From Flavobacteriaceae bacterium CP2B (lineage in GTDB: Bacteria; Bacteroidota; Bacteroidia; Flavobacteriales; Flavobacteriaceae), in the NCBI GenBank assembly GCA_001683825.1, contig LXTR01000008.1, positions 124,001 to 188,000 on the forward strand: a DNA stretch of 64,000 bases, written 5' to 3'. The first letter of the stretch is position 1, and every line of letters starts with the position of its first letter. The notes under the pieces are model-generated. The model made no database searches. It had not been told where the DNA came from and was given only the letters and a program-made list of their open reading frames with translations. Below are positions 26,182 through 34,250 of the stretch, one piece after another. Position numbers and translations under genes: made by a program.

Positions 26182-26793
26182 ATGAAAAAATCACGTATAC
26201 TAATGTTTCTGGGGCCCCTGTTGCCATTGCTCCTCTTTGTCTTCCCGCTCTGGAATATTACCCTGGAGGCACCTCAATACCCAATTCCCCTTGGAATGGA
26301 TATCTACATCAACGATTTTGCGGATACCCACCCGCACGATATCAAGAACATCAACCTGATGAACCACTACGTGGGCATGAAGTACATCCCCGATGCCATC
26401 CCCGAGTTCAAGATATTCCCGGCCGGGATCCTGATCACCACGGCCATTGGCCTGCTGATCGCCTTTAAGGCAAATTATAAATGGTACCTCTATTGGGGTA
26501 TCCTTATGGTGTTGATCAGTGCCGCGGGCATTTATGACTTCTACCTTTGGGAGCACGATTACGGCCATAACCTGGACCCCAAGGCCATTATGAAATTCAC
26601 CAATCCGGACGGATCGGTAATGGGATTTCAACCCCCTTTATTCGGCACCAGGGACATCCTGAATTTTAGGGCGCATTCCTATCCGCAATTAGGGGCGTTT
26701 TTCCTGGCCGCGGGTATCGCCCTGGGCTTTGTCGCCTTTTTCCTGGGGAAGAAGGAATCAAAACAACATCAACTTTTGGTAAAGAGCGCATGA
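26182..26793 (+). CDS. Membrane protein of the nos locus, unknown function
   Basis: 203 residues with about four membrane helices (near residues 5-25, 88-108, 113-130 and 165-187) and an extracytoplasmic loop of about 60 residues rich in histidine and aspartate (FADTHPHDIKNINLMNHYVG). Proteins of this kind sit between nosZ and nosL in Bacteroidota nos clusters. The histidine and methionine content would suit copper handling, but that is inference. Its stop overlaps the nosL start as ATGA, so the two are cotranslated. Confidence 0.75.
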   Translation: MKKSRILMFLGPLLPLLLFVFPLWNITLEAPQYPIPLGMDIYINDFADTHPHDIKNINLMNHYVGMKYIPDAIPEFKIFPAGILITTAIGLLIAFKANYKWYLYWGILMVLISAAGIYDFYLWEHDYGHNLDPKAIMKFTNPDGSVMGFQPPLFGTRDILNFRAHSYPQLGAFFLAAGIALGFVAFFLGKKESKQHQLLVKSA

Positions 26794-27254
26794 TGAAACA
26801 GCTGTTGCAAATAGCGGTTCTCACCCTGGTGATAGGCGGCCTGGGCAGTTGCACCCCGGGTCCCAGGCCCATAGATTACGGGACAGATGCCTGCCACTTT
26901 TGCAGGATGACCATCGTAGACCGGCAACATGCCGCAGAGATGGTCACCGATAAAGGCAAGGTGTACAAATTTGATGCGGTAGAATGTATGGTGAATTCCA
27001 GGGAAGAAATAGGCGCGGATAATATAGCACTATACCTTTGCAACCATTATGAGGCCCCGGGCGAACTCATAGACGCCACCACCGCCGGCTTCCTGGTCAG
27101 CGAGGCGATGCCTAGCCCGATGGGGGCCAACCTCACAGCCTATGCGACTATCGAGGCCGCAACCGCTGCCCGTCAGGAACACGGGGGGGAGGTTTTTAAC
27201 TGGGAGGCACTTTTGTCCTATCTTAAAAGCAAGCACTATGTATACCATTTATGA
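26790..27254 (+). CDS. nosL: NosL copper chaperone lipoprotein
   Basis: 154 residues with a lipobox cysteine at C21 (LGSC). The copper(I) motif CHFCRM (C35, C38, M40) and the second conserved stretch MPSPMGANLTAY are intact. NosL delivers copper to apo-NosZ with NosDFY. Start ATG at 26790 overlaps the previous stop. The gene end overlaps the cupin gene by 17 bases. Confidence 0.95.
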   Translation: MMKQLLQIAVLTLVIGGLGSCTPGPRPIDYGTDACHFCRMTIVDRQHAAEMVTDKGKVYKFDAVECMVNSREEIGADNIALYLCNHYEAPGELIDATTAGFLVSEAMPSPMGANLTAYATIEAATAARQEHGGEVFNWEALLSYLKSKHYVYHL

Positions 27255-27531
27255 CACCATTGCTTCCCAAACGATCAAGGACTTACAGGTACACAAAGTT
27301 TTTCGTACCGATGCCTTTGAGCTCCTGAGCATCACGTTGGAAAAGGGATCGGTTTTCCCCGAACACACGTCCCCCCGGGAGGCGGCACTCCTCGTACTCG
27401 AGGGCAGCATCCTTTTTCACATAGAAGGGGTCCCCTACCGGATCTCGAGGCAGCGCATGTTCCATTTCCCGGCCAAAACCCCCCACTGGGTAGAAGCCCT
27501 GGAAGATGCCAAGTTCCTGATCATTCGCTGA
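27238..27531 (+). CDS. Small cupin protein
   Basis: 97 residues from the ATG at 27238, which lies inside the end of nosL. The frame is open further upstream, but that part is nosL in another frame. It is a single cupin barrel with a partial metal site: H in FPEHTSPREAALLVLEG, then H in MFHFPAKTPHWVEA. A binding or sensing role is possible, and no function can be assigned. Tight packing with nosL suggests it belongs to the nos operon. Confidence 0.75.
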   Translation: MYTIYDTIASQTIKDLQVHKVFRTDAFELLSITLEKGSVFPEHTSPREAALLVLEGSILFHIEGVPYRISRQRMFHFPAKTPHWVEALEDAKFLIIR

Positions 27532-27559
27532 TACCAAAGAAAAACAACCCTTGACCATA

Positions 27560-27727
27560 ATGACAGACTTCATTACCTGCCTGCCGGGAGTTTTGCTGTG
27601 GGGCCGTGGAAACCTACAACAGCGCATGTACAGGGCCATTGTACCATTGCCCTCTTACTTTCCGGGGAATAGCGATATCTTTATGGGCAAAGACCTTTTA
27701 ATGACCCCGCGGAACACGACCCCATAG
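27560..27727 (+). CDS. Possible 55-residue ORF in the cupin-nosD gap
   Basis: An ATG at 27560 opens a frame of 55 codons (MTDFITCLPGVLLWGRGN at the start) ending 10 bases before nosD. No family is recognised and the composition is not clearly protein-like. It fills the only gap of about 200 bases within the nosL-nosY stretch. It may be non-coding leader for nosD. Confidence 0.2.
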   Translation: MTDFITCLPGVLLWGRGNLQQRMYRAIVPLPSYFPGNSDIFMGKDLLMTPRNTTP

Positions 27728-27737
27728 AATAATTTAT

Positions 27738-28976
27738 ATGAGAAGATCGATTGGAATATTGCTACTGCTGCTTGTTTTCCCTGCCAGGCCCATCCTTGCC
27801 GGTACGGTACCGGTATGCCCTTCCTGTGAGGTAACCACCATTGGCGAAGGGATTGCCATGGCCGCCGATCATGACACCCTCATGATAGGAAAGGGCCGGT
27901 ATCATGAATACAACCTGGTTATTGACAAGCCACTTACACTGATAGGGTTGGAATACCCCACCATCGATGGCGGGGACCAGGGTGAGATCCTGACCATTAT
28001 TGCCGACCAGGTTACGGTGCAGGGCTTGCACATCGTGAATGTGGGGACAAGCTATACCACAGACTTTGCGGCTGTACGGGTGGTCGAAAGCTCTGATTTT
28101 GTCATCCGTGACATGAAGCTGGAACAACTATTTTTTGGGATCTACCTCGAAAAATCGTCCCGGGGCCTGGTGGAGGGGAATACCATCAACGGGGATGCCC
28201 TTGAAGAATTCAATTCGGGCAACGGCATCCAGCTGTGGCACTGCAGGGATGTGGTGGTACGCGACAACACGGTGAGGCAGGTACGTGACGGGATCTACCT
28301 GGAATTCTCGGACCGGATACGCATCCAGGGAAACCGGAGTACAAACAATGTGCGTTACGGCCTGCATTTTATGTTCTCTAACAACGACAGTTATGAAGAC
28401 AATTATTTTGAGAATAACGGGGCAGGGGTGGCCGTCATGTTTTCCAAGCAGATCCGGATGGTGGGGAACACCTTTCGTAAAAATTGGGGCACCGCTGCAT
28501 TTGGGGTGCTATTGAAAGAGATCAATGACTCCGAAATCAGCCGGAACCTGTTTGAAGAAAATACGATCGGCATCAGCATAGAGGGGTCTAACCGCATACG
28601 CTATGAGAACAATGACTTCGTCAAAAACGGCTGGGCGCTAAAAGTGCGGGGGGCTTGCTACACCAATACCTTCAGTGGCAACAATTTCCTGCATAATTCC
28701 TTCGACCTGTCGTATAACAGCAACCTGAACGACAACCGCTTTGAAGGCAACTATTGGAGCGGTTATACCGGTTATGACCTGGACAAGGACGGGGTGGGGG
28801 ATGTACCCTACCGCCCGGTAAAATTGTTTTCCTACATCGTCAACAGGACGCCGGAGACCATTGTCTTGCTACGAAGCCTTTTTATGGATATCATCGATTT
28901 TTCGGAAAGGGTGTCGCCTGTGTTTACCCCGGACAAATTGTTTGATACCCGGCCATTAATGAAGAAAGTACCATGA
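27738..28976 (+). CDS. nosD: NosD periplasmic beta-helix protein
   Basis: 412 residues with a signal peptide (LLLLLVFPARPILAG) and a right-handed parallel beta-helix of the NosD/CASH kind: many short repeats with N-G-I and N-N-x-Y turns such as LVEGNTINGD, GIYLEFSD and GYDLDKDGVGDVPY near the end. NosD works with the NosFY ABC transporter to build the CuZ cluster in NosZ. The stop overlaps the nosF start as ATGA. Confidence 0.95.
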   Translation: MRRSIGILLLLLVFPARPILAGTVPVCPSCEVTTIGEGIAMAADHDTLMIGKGRYHEYNLVIDKPLTLIGLEYPTIDGGDQGEILTIIADQVTVQGLHIVNVGTSYTTDFAAVRVVESSDFVIRDMKLEQLFFGIYLEKSSRGLVEGNTINGDALEEFNSGNGIQLWHCRDVVVRDNTVRQVRDGIYLEFSDRIRIQGNRSTNNVRYGLHFMFSNNDSYEDNYFENNGAGVAVMFSKQIRMVGNTFRKNWGTAAFGVLLKEINDSEISRNLFEENTIGISIEGSNRIRYENNDFVKNGWALKVRGACYTNTFSGNNFLHNSFDLSYNSNLNDNRFEGNYWSGYTGYDLDKDGVGDVPYRPVKLFSYIVNRTPETIVLLRSLFMDIIDFSERVSPVFTPDKLFDTRPLMKKVP

Positions 28977-29683
28977 TACAAATTCAAAACCTGCACAAAC
29001 AATTTGGTGCCAACCGTGTACTGACCGGACTGGACCTGGACATTAGCGGAGGGGGCATCTTTGCGGTCCTGGGGCCCAATGGTTCCGGAAAGACCACCCT
29101 GATCAAATGCCTGTTGGGGATGGTGGTCCCCAATGAGGGGATCATCCGGATTGATGGAAAGGAGATCAAAGGGCGTTGGAAATACCGCCAGGATATCAAC
29201 TACCTGCCCCAGATCGCCAATTTTCCGGGCAACCTTACCGTAAAAGAGCTTTTTCACATGATCAAGGACCTGCGGCAGAAGGCCGGAGATGCCGGGGAAC
29301 TGATAACCCTGTTCCAGCTCCAACCCTTCCTGGAGAAGAAGTTGGGGACGCTATCGGGCGGGACCAAGCAAAAGGTGAACCTGGTACTGGCCTTTATGTT
29401 CAACAGTCCGCTGCTGGTGCTTGATGAACCGACCACGGGCCTGGACCCCGCTTCCGTGATCCGGCTGAAAGGGCTGATAGCGCGGGAACGGCAGAAGGGG
29501 ACCACCATCCTGATCACCTCCCACATCATGCAGTTTGTGGAGGAGGTGGCCGATGAGATCATCTACCTGCTCGAAGGCCGGATCTATTTTAAAGGGGGCA
29601 TCAAGGCATTGAAAACAAAGACGAAACAAAACGATTTTGAACACGCCATCGCGGCCATAGCAACAAGTCAGGACCATGGGTAA
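28973..29683 (+). CDS. nosF: NosF ABC transporter ATPase
   Basis: 236 residues with all ATPase motifs: Walker A GPNGSGKTTL near residue 39, signature LSGGTKQK near 128 and Walker B LLVLDEPTTGLDP near 148. It drives NosY and is needed for copper-sulfur cluster assembly in NosZ. It overlaps nosD and nosY by 4 and 8 bases, so the three proteins are coupled. Confidence 0.95.
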   Translation: MIQIQNLHKQFGANRVLTGLDLDISGGGIFAVLGPNGSGKTTLIKCLLGMVVPNEGIIRIDGKEIKGRWKYRQDINYLPQIANFPGNLTVKELFHMIKDLRQKAGDAGELITLFQLQPFLEKKLGTLSGGTKQKVNLVLAFMFNSPLLVLDEPTTGLDPASVIRLKGLIARERQKGTTILITSHIMQFVEEVADEIIYLLEGRIYFKGGIKALKTKTKQNDFEHAIAAIATSQDHG

Positions 29684-30458
29684 GATTTTAAAATACAGTT
29701 TTTTTGACCTGATGCGGAGCCGGTGGAGCTACGTTTACTTCCTGTTCTACCTGGCATTGGGTTTTGTACTGCTGTTTCTCAACAACGATGTGGCCAAGGC
29801 CGTCATCACGCTGATGAATGTGATTATTGTGCTGGTGCCCCTTATCGGCACGATCTTCGGGATCATGTATTTTTACAACTCCAGGGAATTCACCGAACTG
29901 CTTTTGGCGCAACCGATACGCCGTTCGTCCATTTTCCTTGGACAGTACCTTGGGGTCACCGGCTCCTTGACCCTGAGCCTGGTGATGGGGCTGGGCATCC
30001 CATTTGTGCTGTATGGACTGCTCCGCAGCGGCGCCATTTGGGATTTTGGGCTGCTGTTGCTCACCGGGGCGTTCCTTACCGCCATTTTTTCGGCCCTGTC
30101 CTTTAATATCGCCCTGAAACACGAGAACAAGATCAAAGGGTTCGGGTATGCCGTCTTGCTATGGTTGTTTATGGCGGTCATCTATGACGGGATCTTCCTG
30201 CTCTCCCTTATCGTTTTTGAGGAGTACCCCCTTGACAGTTTTTCATTGGTGGCGACCATGATTAACCCCATAGACCTATCGCGCATCCTCATCCTGCTAA
30301 AGCTCGATATCTCGGCCCTGCTGGGGTACACGGGGGCGATCTTCAAGGCCTTTTTTGGTACCGGCCTTGGGTTCCTGCTATCCTTCAGTATGCTTTGCTG
30401 CTGGACCGGGATCCCGGTTTGGTTGCTTGTGAGGAATGCCAAAAAGAAAGACTTTTGA
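29676..30458 (+). CDS. nosY: NosY ABC transporter permease
   Basis: 260 residues with six predicted membrane helices and an ABC-2 type permease layout, including FYNSREFTELLLAQPIRRSS, a coupling-helix region typical of NosY. It pairs with NosF in the inner membrane and NosD outside. The last helix ends in a basic tail (RNAKKKDF). It overlaps nosF by 8 bases. Confidence 0.93.
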   Translation: MGKILKYSFFDLMRSRWSYVYFLFYLALGFVLLFLNNDVAKAVITLMNVIIVLVPLIGTIFGIMYFYNSREFTELLLAQPIRRSSIFLGQYLGVTGSLTLSLVMGLGIPFVLYGLLRSGAIWDFGLLLLTGAFLTAIFSALSFNIALKHENKIKGFGYAVLLWLFMAVIYDGIFLLSLIVFEEYPLDSFSLVATMINPIDLSRILILLKLDISALLGYTGAIFKAFFGTGLGFLLSFSMLCCWTGIPVWLLVRNAKKKDF

Positions 30459-30489
30459 TTGCTATGCCGGTCACCCTTTAGTAACATAA

Positions 30490-31722
30490 ATGAGCTTCCT
30501 CCAACGCCATGCAAAGATTGCCCTGGGCTATTTCCTGGTTGCCGCCCTCCTGGGGGTGCTTTTGCGCTGGTATCATGTGGGCGGAGGCGTATTCAACTAT
30601 AAATATGTACTGCATACCCATTCGCACATCGCGCTTTTGGGATGGGCCTACCTGGGGCTTACGACCTTGTTGTTTAAGGCCTTCCTGGAAAAGACCGCGG
30701 TCCAAAAGCGTTATCGCCGCCTTTTTTGGGCGACACAGCTCAGTTTAGTGGGGATGCTTTTCAGCTTTCCCTTCCAGGGGTATGCCCTGTATTCCATTAT
30801 TTTTTCCACCCTCTTCCTGTTCATGTCCTACGCCTTTGCCTGGCTGTTCCTGCGATATGCACCGGCAGGATTAAAAGGCACCTTTGGCTTCCGGCTGCTA
30901 AGGGCCGCCTTGTGGTATATGGTGGTGTCCAGCCTGGGCCCCTGGGCCCTGGGGGGTATTATGAATACCCTGGGCCCCGCGTCGGATTGGTACCGCATCG
31001 CCATTTATTTTTACCTCCATTTCCAGTACAACGGATGGATGCTTCTGGCACTCCTTGGAGTGGGGTTTTTTATGGCCGAAAGCCATGGCATCCACTTTCC
31101 GGGTCGCTGGCTTCGCAAGCTCTGGTGGTCCCTCAACGCGGGCGTTGTGCTCAGCTTTTTCCTTTCGGTGCTCTGGACCCACCCCGGGTTTGCGGTGTAC
31201 CTGCTTGCCGGCCTGGGCGGGCTGCTGCAATGCCTGGCCATAGGGATGCTGTCAGTATGGGCCTTTCAGCACAAAGACGTCCTGAAAGGGTTGTTCCCGG
31301 CATGGCAATCCGGCGTATTGGCTTTTGCGGGACTGTTATTGGCGGCAAAAGTGCTTTTGCAACTCCTGACGGCCCTGCCGTATTTTGCGGATTTGGCGGT
31401 ACGTATCCTCGATTTCACCATAGGGTATCTGCACTGGACCTTTTTGGGGGTCATCACGCTACCGCTTTTTGTGTTCCTGGAACGCTTTAAACTGCTCTCC
31501 CTGCCGCCCTGGGCGCTCTGGATGTATGTGACGGGCTTTGTTGCTACCGAGGCCCTTATATTTTATAAAGGGGTGGCCGCATGGGTGGGTTTTGGCCCAT
31601 TCCAGGGGTACTTCAGCACCCTCACCCTGGCAAGCATGTGTATTCCCCTGGCGCTTATCGGGGGGTTCTTTGGCAGGAGGTACCGCACCGGTGGATCTGT
31701 CCGGGGGGAGGTGGATCCGTAG
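30490..31722 (+). CDS. Polytopic membrane protein with haem-copper-like histidine pattern
   Basis: 410 residues with about 12 predicted membrane helices and few loops. Histidines fall inside helices in blocks that resemble haem-copper oxidase subunit I: YVLHTHSHIALLGWAYLGL (about 37-55) recalls the haem-ligand helix of CcoN, then YLHFQYNGWMLLALLG (about 176-191), then LHWTFLGVITLPLF (about 318-331). It lacks the normal length and the full ligand set of CcoN or NorB. It lies 31 bases after nosY and is probably in the same transcript. It could bind haem or sense a gas, but the function is not known. Confidence 0.6.
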   Translation: MSFLQRHAKIALGYFLVAALLGVLLRWYHVGGGVFNYKYVLHTHSHIALLGWAYLGLTTLLFKAFLEKTAVQKRYRRLFWATQLSLVGMLFSFPFQGYALYSIIFSTLFLFMSYAFAWLFLRYAPAGLKGTFGFRLLRAALWYMVVSSLGPWALGGIMNTLGPASDWYRIAIYFYLHFQYNGWMLLALLGVGFFMAESHGIHFPGRWLRKLWWSLNAGVVLSFFLSVLWTHPGFAVYLLAGLGGLLQCLAIGMLSVWAFQHKDVLKGLFPAWQSGVLAFAGLLLAAKVLLQLLTALPYFADLAVRILDFTIGYLHWTFLGVITLPLFVFLERFKLLSLPPWALWMYVTGFVATEALIFYKGVAAWVGFGPFQGYFSTLTLASMCIPLALIGGFFGRRYRTGGSVRGEVDP

Positions 31723-31757
31723 CAGGGCACACCGGTATCTTGGCGCCTGGGGGCACC

Positions 31758-32150
31758 TTATTTTTTCCGGTGCTCAAAGATCTTGAGGTACAGCATGGTC
31801 GACATTTTCTGGGCGCGGTTTTTGGCAATCCAGGCCACTTCCCCCTCAAAGAGTTCATCGAGGGTGGCAAACCAGAGGTTCAGCCAGAGGCCAAAATGCT
31901 CGGGGCGGATGCCCTGGTCCATGCGGTCGTCTACCTGCTGGTGCACGGCCAAAGGGTTGCCAATATAGGTCCGCTTCAGGAACAACTGGCTTTCCCAGAA
32001 GTCCGTGAGCCGCTCCAGGTGCGCCTCCCAGTCGGTAACCATAGAATTGAAGATAGGGCCCAGAACCTGGTCGGCCCGGATCTTTCCGTAAAAACGCCGT
32101 ACCAGCAGGCCGACATCCTCACGCTTTTGTATATCTTTCTTTTTGGGCAT
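31758..32150 (-). CDS. Group III truncated haemoglobin
   Basis: 130 residues from the ATG at 32150 (MPKKKDIQKREDVGLLVRRFYG). The open frame upstream to 32372 lies over the LOG gene and is not real. The pattern is that of trHb group III: FYGKIRADQVLGPIF, DFWESQLFLKRTYIGNPLAVH with the probable proximal histidine, and EHFGLWLNLWFATLDELFEG. It may handle NO or oxygen in the cytoplasm. It starts 12 bases after the LOG gene, at the end of the cbb3 operon strand. Confidence 0.88.
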   Translation of the reverse strand: MPKKKDIQKREDVGLLVRRFYGKIRADQVLGPIFNSMVTDWEAHLERLTDFWESQLFLKRTYIGNPLAVHQQVDDRMDQGIRPEHFGLWLNLWFATLDELFEGEVAWIAKNRAQKMSTMLYLKIFEHRKK

Positions 32151-32161
32151 TTGAATGGCAT

Positions 32162-32935
32162 TTAGGCTTTTGAGGCCGGGCCCGGCCGGGTTTCGGGCCG
32201 TTCCCCGAACCACCATTTGGGTTTTTGCGCCTTTTGCACCAGGCCAAACTTTTGTATGGCGTGTTTGCGGATATGGGCGGTGAGTTCTTCGACAGAATCC
32301 GTGATGTACAACAATTTCATGTCTTCCTGGCCGATGCTCTCTTCCTCGGCCATCAGGTGGATATGTTGGCACAGTTCCTTATGGTATTCCGTGCCGAAGA
32401 TTACCACGGGGAAATCCCGGATCATCCTGGTTTGTATCAGGGTCAGTGATTCGAACAATTCGTCCAGTGTGCCAATCCCCCCGGGCATGACCACAAAGGC
32501 GTAGGAATACTTGATCAGCAGGAATTTACGGACAAAGAAATAGGGGATATCGATCCATTTATGCAGGTAGGGGTTGGGCTCCTGTTCCTTGGGCAGGATG
32601 ATGTTGCAACCGACCGAAGTACCCCCCGCCTCAAAGGCGCCTTTATTGGCAGCCTCCATGATCCCGGGGCCACCACCGGTCATTACCGTAAAGCCCATCC
32701 CGCTCAGGGCGGCCCCAATTTCTACCGCCTTTTTGTAATAGGGGTGGTCTTCTTTAAAACGGGCGGATCCAAAAACGGTGACACAGGGCCCCAGGAAATG
32801 CATTTTCCGGAAGCCGCGGATAAAGCTCCACTGCACCCTAAAGGTAAACATCAGTTCGTTGAACCGGGAACGGGGGCCCTTGAGGAATTTGGTTTCCTCC
32901 CGTTCCAGATGAAATTTATCATTGTTATTTTCCAT
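32162..32935 (-). CDS. LOG-family protein (TIGR00730)
   Basis: 257 residues. The family signature is complete: GGGPGIMEAANKGAFEAGG and the PGGIGTLDE motif, which form the active site of cytokinin riboside 5'-monophosphate phosphoribohydrolases. Many members were once called lysine decarboxylases without evidence. Bacterial members cleave nucleotide monophosphates such as AMP. It lies between the cbb3 assembly genes and the globin. A hairpin (GGAGTG at 32964-32969 with CACTCC at 32977-32982) precedes it. Confidence 0.9.
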   Translation of the reverse strand: MENNNDKFHLEREETKFLKGPRSRFNELMFTFRVQWSFIRGFRKMHFLGPCVTVFGSARFKEDHPYYKKAVEIGAALSGMGFTVMTGGGPGIMEAANKGAFEAGGTSVGCNIILPKEQEPNPYLHKWIDIPYFFVRKFLLIKYSYAFVVMPGGIGTLDELFESLTLIQTRMIRDFPVVIFGTEYHKELCQHIHLMAEEESIGQEDMKLLYITDSVEELTAHIRKHAIQKFGLVQKAQKPKWWFGERPETRPGPASKA

Positions 32936-33026
32936 GGACCAATGCCGGTATGTGTTTATTCCTGGAGTGCCAGGGACACTCCAAAGCGCGCCCGGGCATA
33001 TCTGCTACCGCGTAAAGCTAACAAAA

Positions 33027-33734
33027 TCATGGATGGCATTCCACTACCCCCAACCCTAAATGCGCCACGGGGGCCGGGGAAATGTATGGGATACCCAGGC
33101 CCATCCCACGGAGGACAAAGAGGATGCCAATGAGTACCACCAGTACAGGAATGAGCTGCTGGAACTTTTGCCTGACGGAGGCCTTGGCAAAATTACCCAG
33201 GTAGGCTGCCGAACTCATCATGGGGATGGTCCCCAATCCGAAGGCGATCATAAAGAGCGACCCCCCTGCCGGATGGCCCATGGCCAGGGCGCCCAATACC
33301 GCCATATACACCAGGCCACATGGCAGTAACCCGTTCAGGAACCCGATAAGCAGGAAGGTATCCGGGCTGCGCCTGCGGAGTTCTTTCCCCAGTCGGCCTT
33401 TGACCCTGGAAACGGCCATGTAGAAAGGTTTTAACAGGGATGTCTTCAAACGGCCTTTTAATGGGATGAGCACCGAAAGGATCATAAAAAGGCCAATGGC
33501 GATCGAAATCTTTTGTTGGAGTCCGAACAGGGCAAAACCCTTGCCCAGGATCCCGAATATCAGGCCAATAATCATATAGGCACTGAGCCTGCCAACGTGG
33601 TAAATGGCCAGCTGCAGGATGGCTTTCCACCGCTTCCCCCGGTCTATGGGCAACATAAAGGCAATGGGCCCGCACATGCCCAGGCAGTGCAGGCTCCCCA
33701 TAAGTCCCAGGAGTAAGGCAGGTACAAACATCAT
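33027..33734 (-). CDS. TauE/SafE-like membrane protein of the cbb3 operon
   Basis: 235 residues with six predicted membrane helices. It begins with LLLGLMGSLHCLGMCGPIAF, the small DsbD/SafE-type motif with two cysteines seen in the copper-related proteins encoded beside ccoGH in Bacteroidota and other phyla. A second conserved stretch is GFLNGLLPCGLVYMA with another cysteine. A role in copper supply or assembly of the oxidase is inferred from position and family. Its start lies 30 bases after ccoH. Confidence 0.82.
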   Translation of the reverse strand: MMFVPALLLGLMGSLHCLGMCGPIAFMLPIDRGKRWKAILQLAIYHVGRLSAYMIIGLIFGILGKGFALFGLQQKISIAIGLFMILSVLIPLKGRLKTSLLKPFYMAVSRVKGRLGKELRRRSPDTFLLIGFLNGLLPCGLVYMAVLGALAMGHPAGGSLFMIAFGLGTIPMMSSAAYLGNFAKASVRQKFQQLIPVLVVLIGILFVLRGMGLGIPYISPAPVAHLGLGVVECHP

Positions 33735-33764
33735 GGTTGTATTATCCGTTTAAATCGTTCTGCT

Positions 33765-34217
33765 TCAATGGACAAAGGAGATACGCTCCTTTTGCAGGTA
33801 GGCCTTGCCACCTGCCACCCATCGGATGGTGATGTCCCATCGCCCTTCCGGCAAACGCCGGGCCGGGATGCGCATTTCACCGCCCTCGAGGGCAATAGGG
33901 AGTTCAAAATCCAGTTTTTTGTTGGAAGGCCTGTACAGGGAGACATTCCCCTGTAGGGATGCCAGGTCCCAGCGCTCAGGAAATTCCAGCGAAAGGCCAG
34001 CTTCCGTTGGTTTTACCCGGACTTTATCCTTCAGCAGGCTGGCATTCCGCTCTGCATCGATTTCGTCCTGGTAGCCCAGTTCCCTCTCGTAGTAGTAATC
34101 GGTGACCAGGTCGTGGTTGGCCCGTTCATCTGTGCTGGCAATCACCACAAAGTACAGGATAAAGCCTATAAACGCCACGAAGGCAATAACGATTCCGGTT
34201 CCCCAGCTAATTTTCAT
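33765..34217 (-). CDS. ccoH: FixH/CcoH family assembly protein
   Basis: 150 residues with one N-terminal membrane helix (about 8-28) and a periplasmic beta-rich domain, the standard FixH layout. ERELGYQDEIDAERNA after the helix is typical. It is needed for cbb3 oxidase assembly or stability. It lies 33 bases after ccoG on the same strand. Confidence 0.88.
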   Translation of the reverse strand: MKISWGTGIVIAFVAFIGFILYFVVIASTDERANHDLVTDYYYERELGYQDEIDAERNASLLKDKVRVKPTEAGLSLEFPERWDLASLQGNVSLYRPSNKKLDFELPIALEGGEMRIPARRLPEGRWDITIRWVAGGKAYLQKERISFVH

Positions 34218-34250
34218 ATTCTTCGGTTTTACTTGGGCGCTGGTCCAGGA

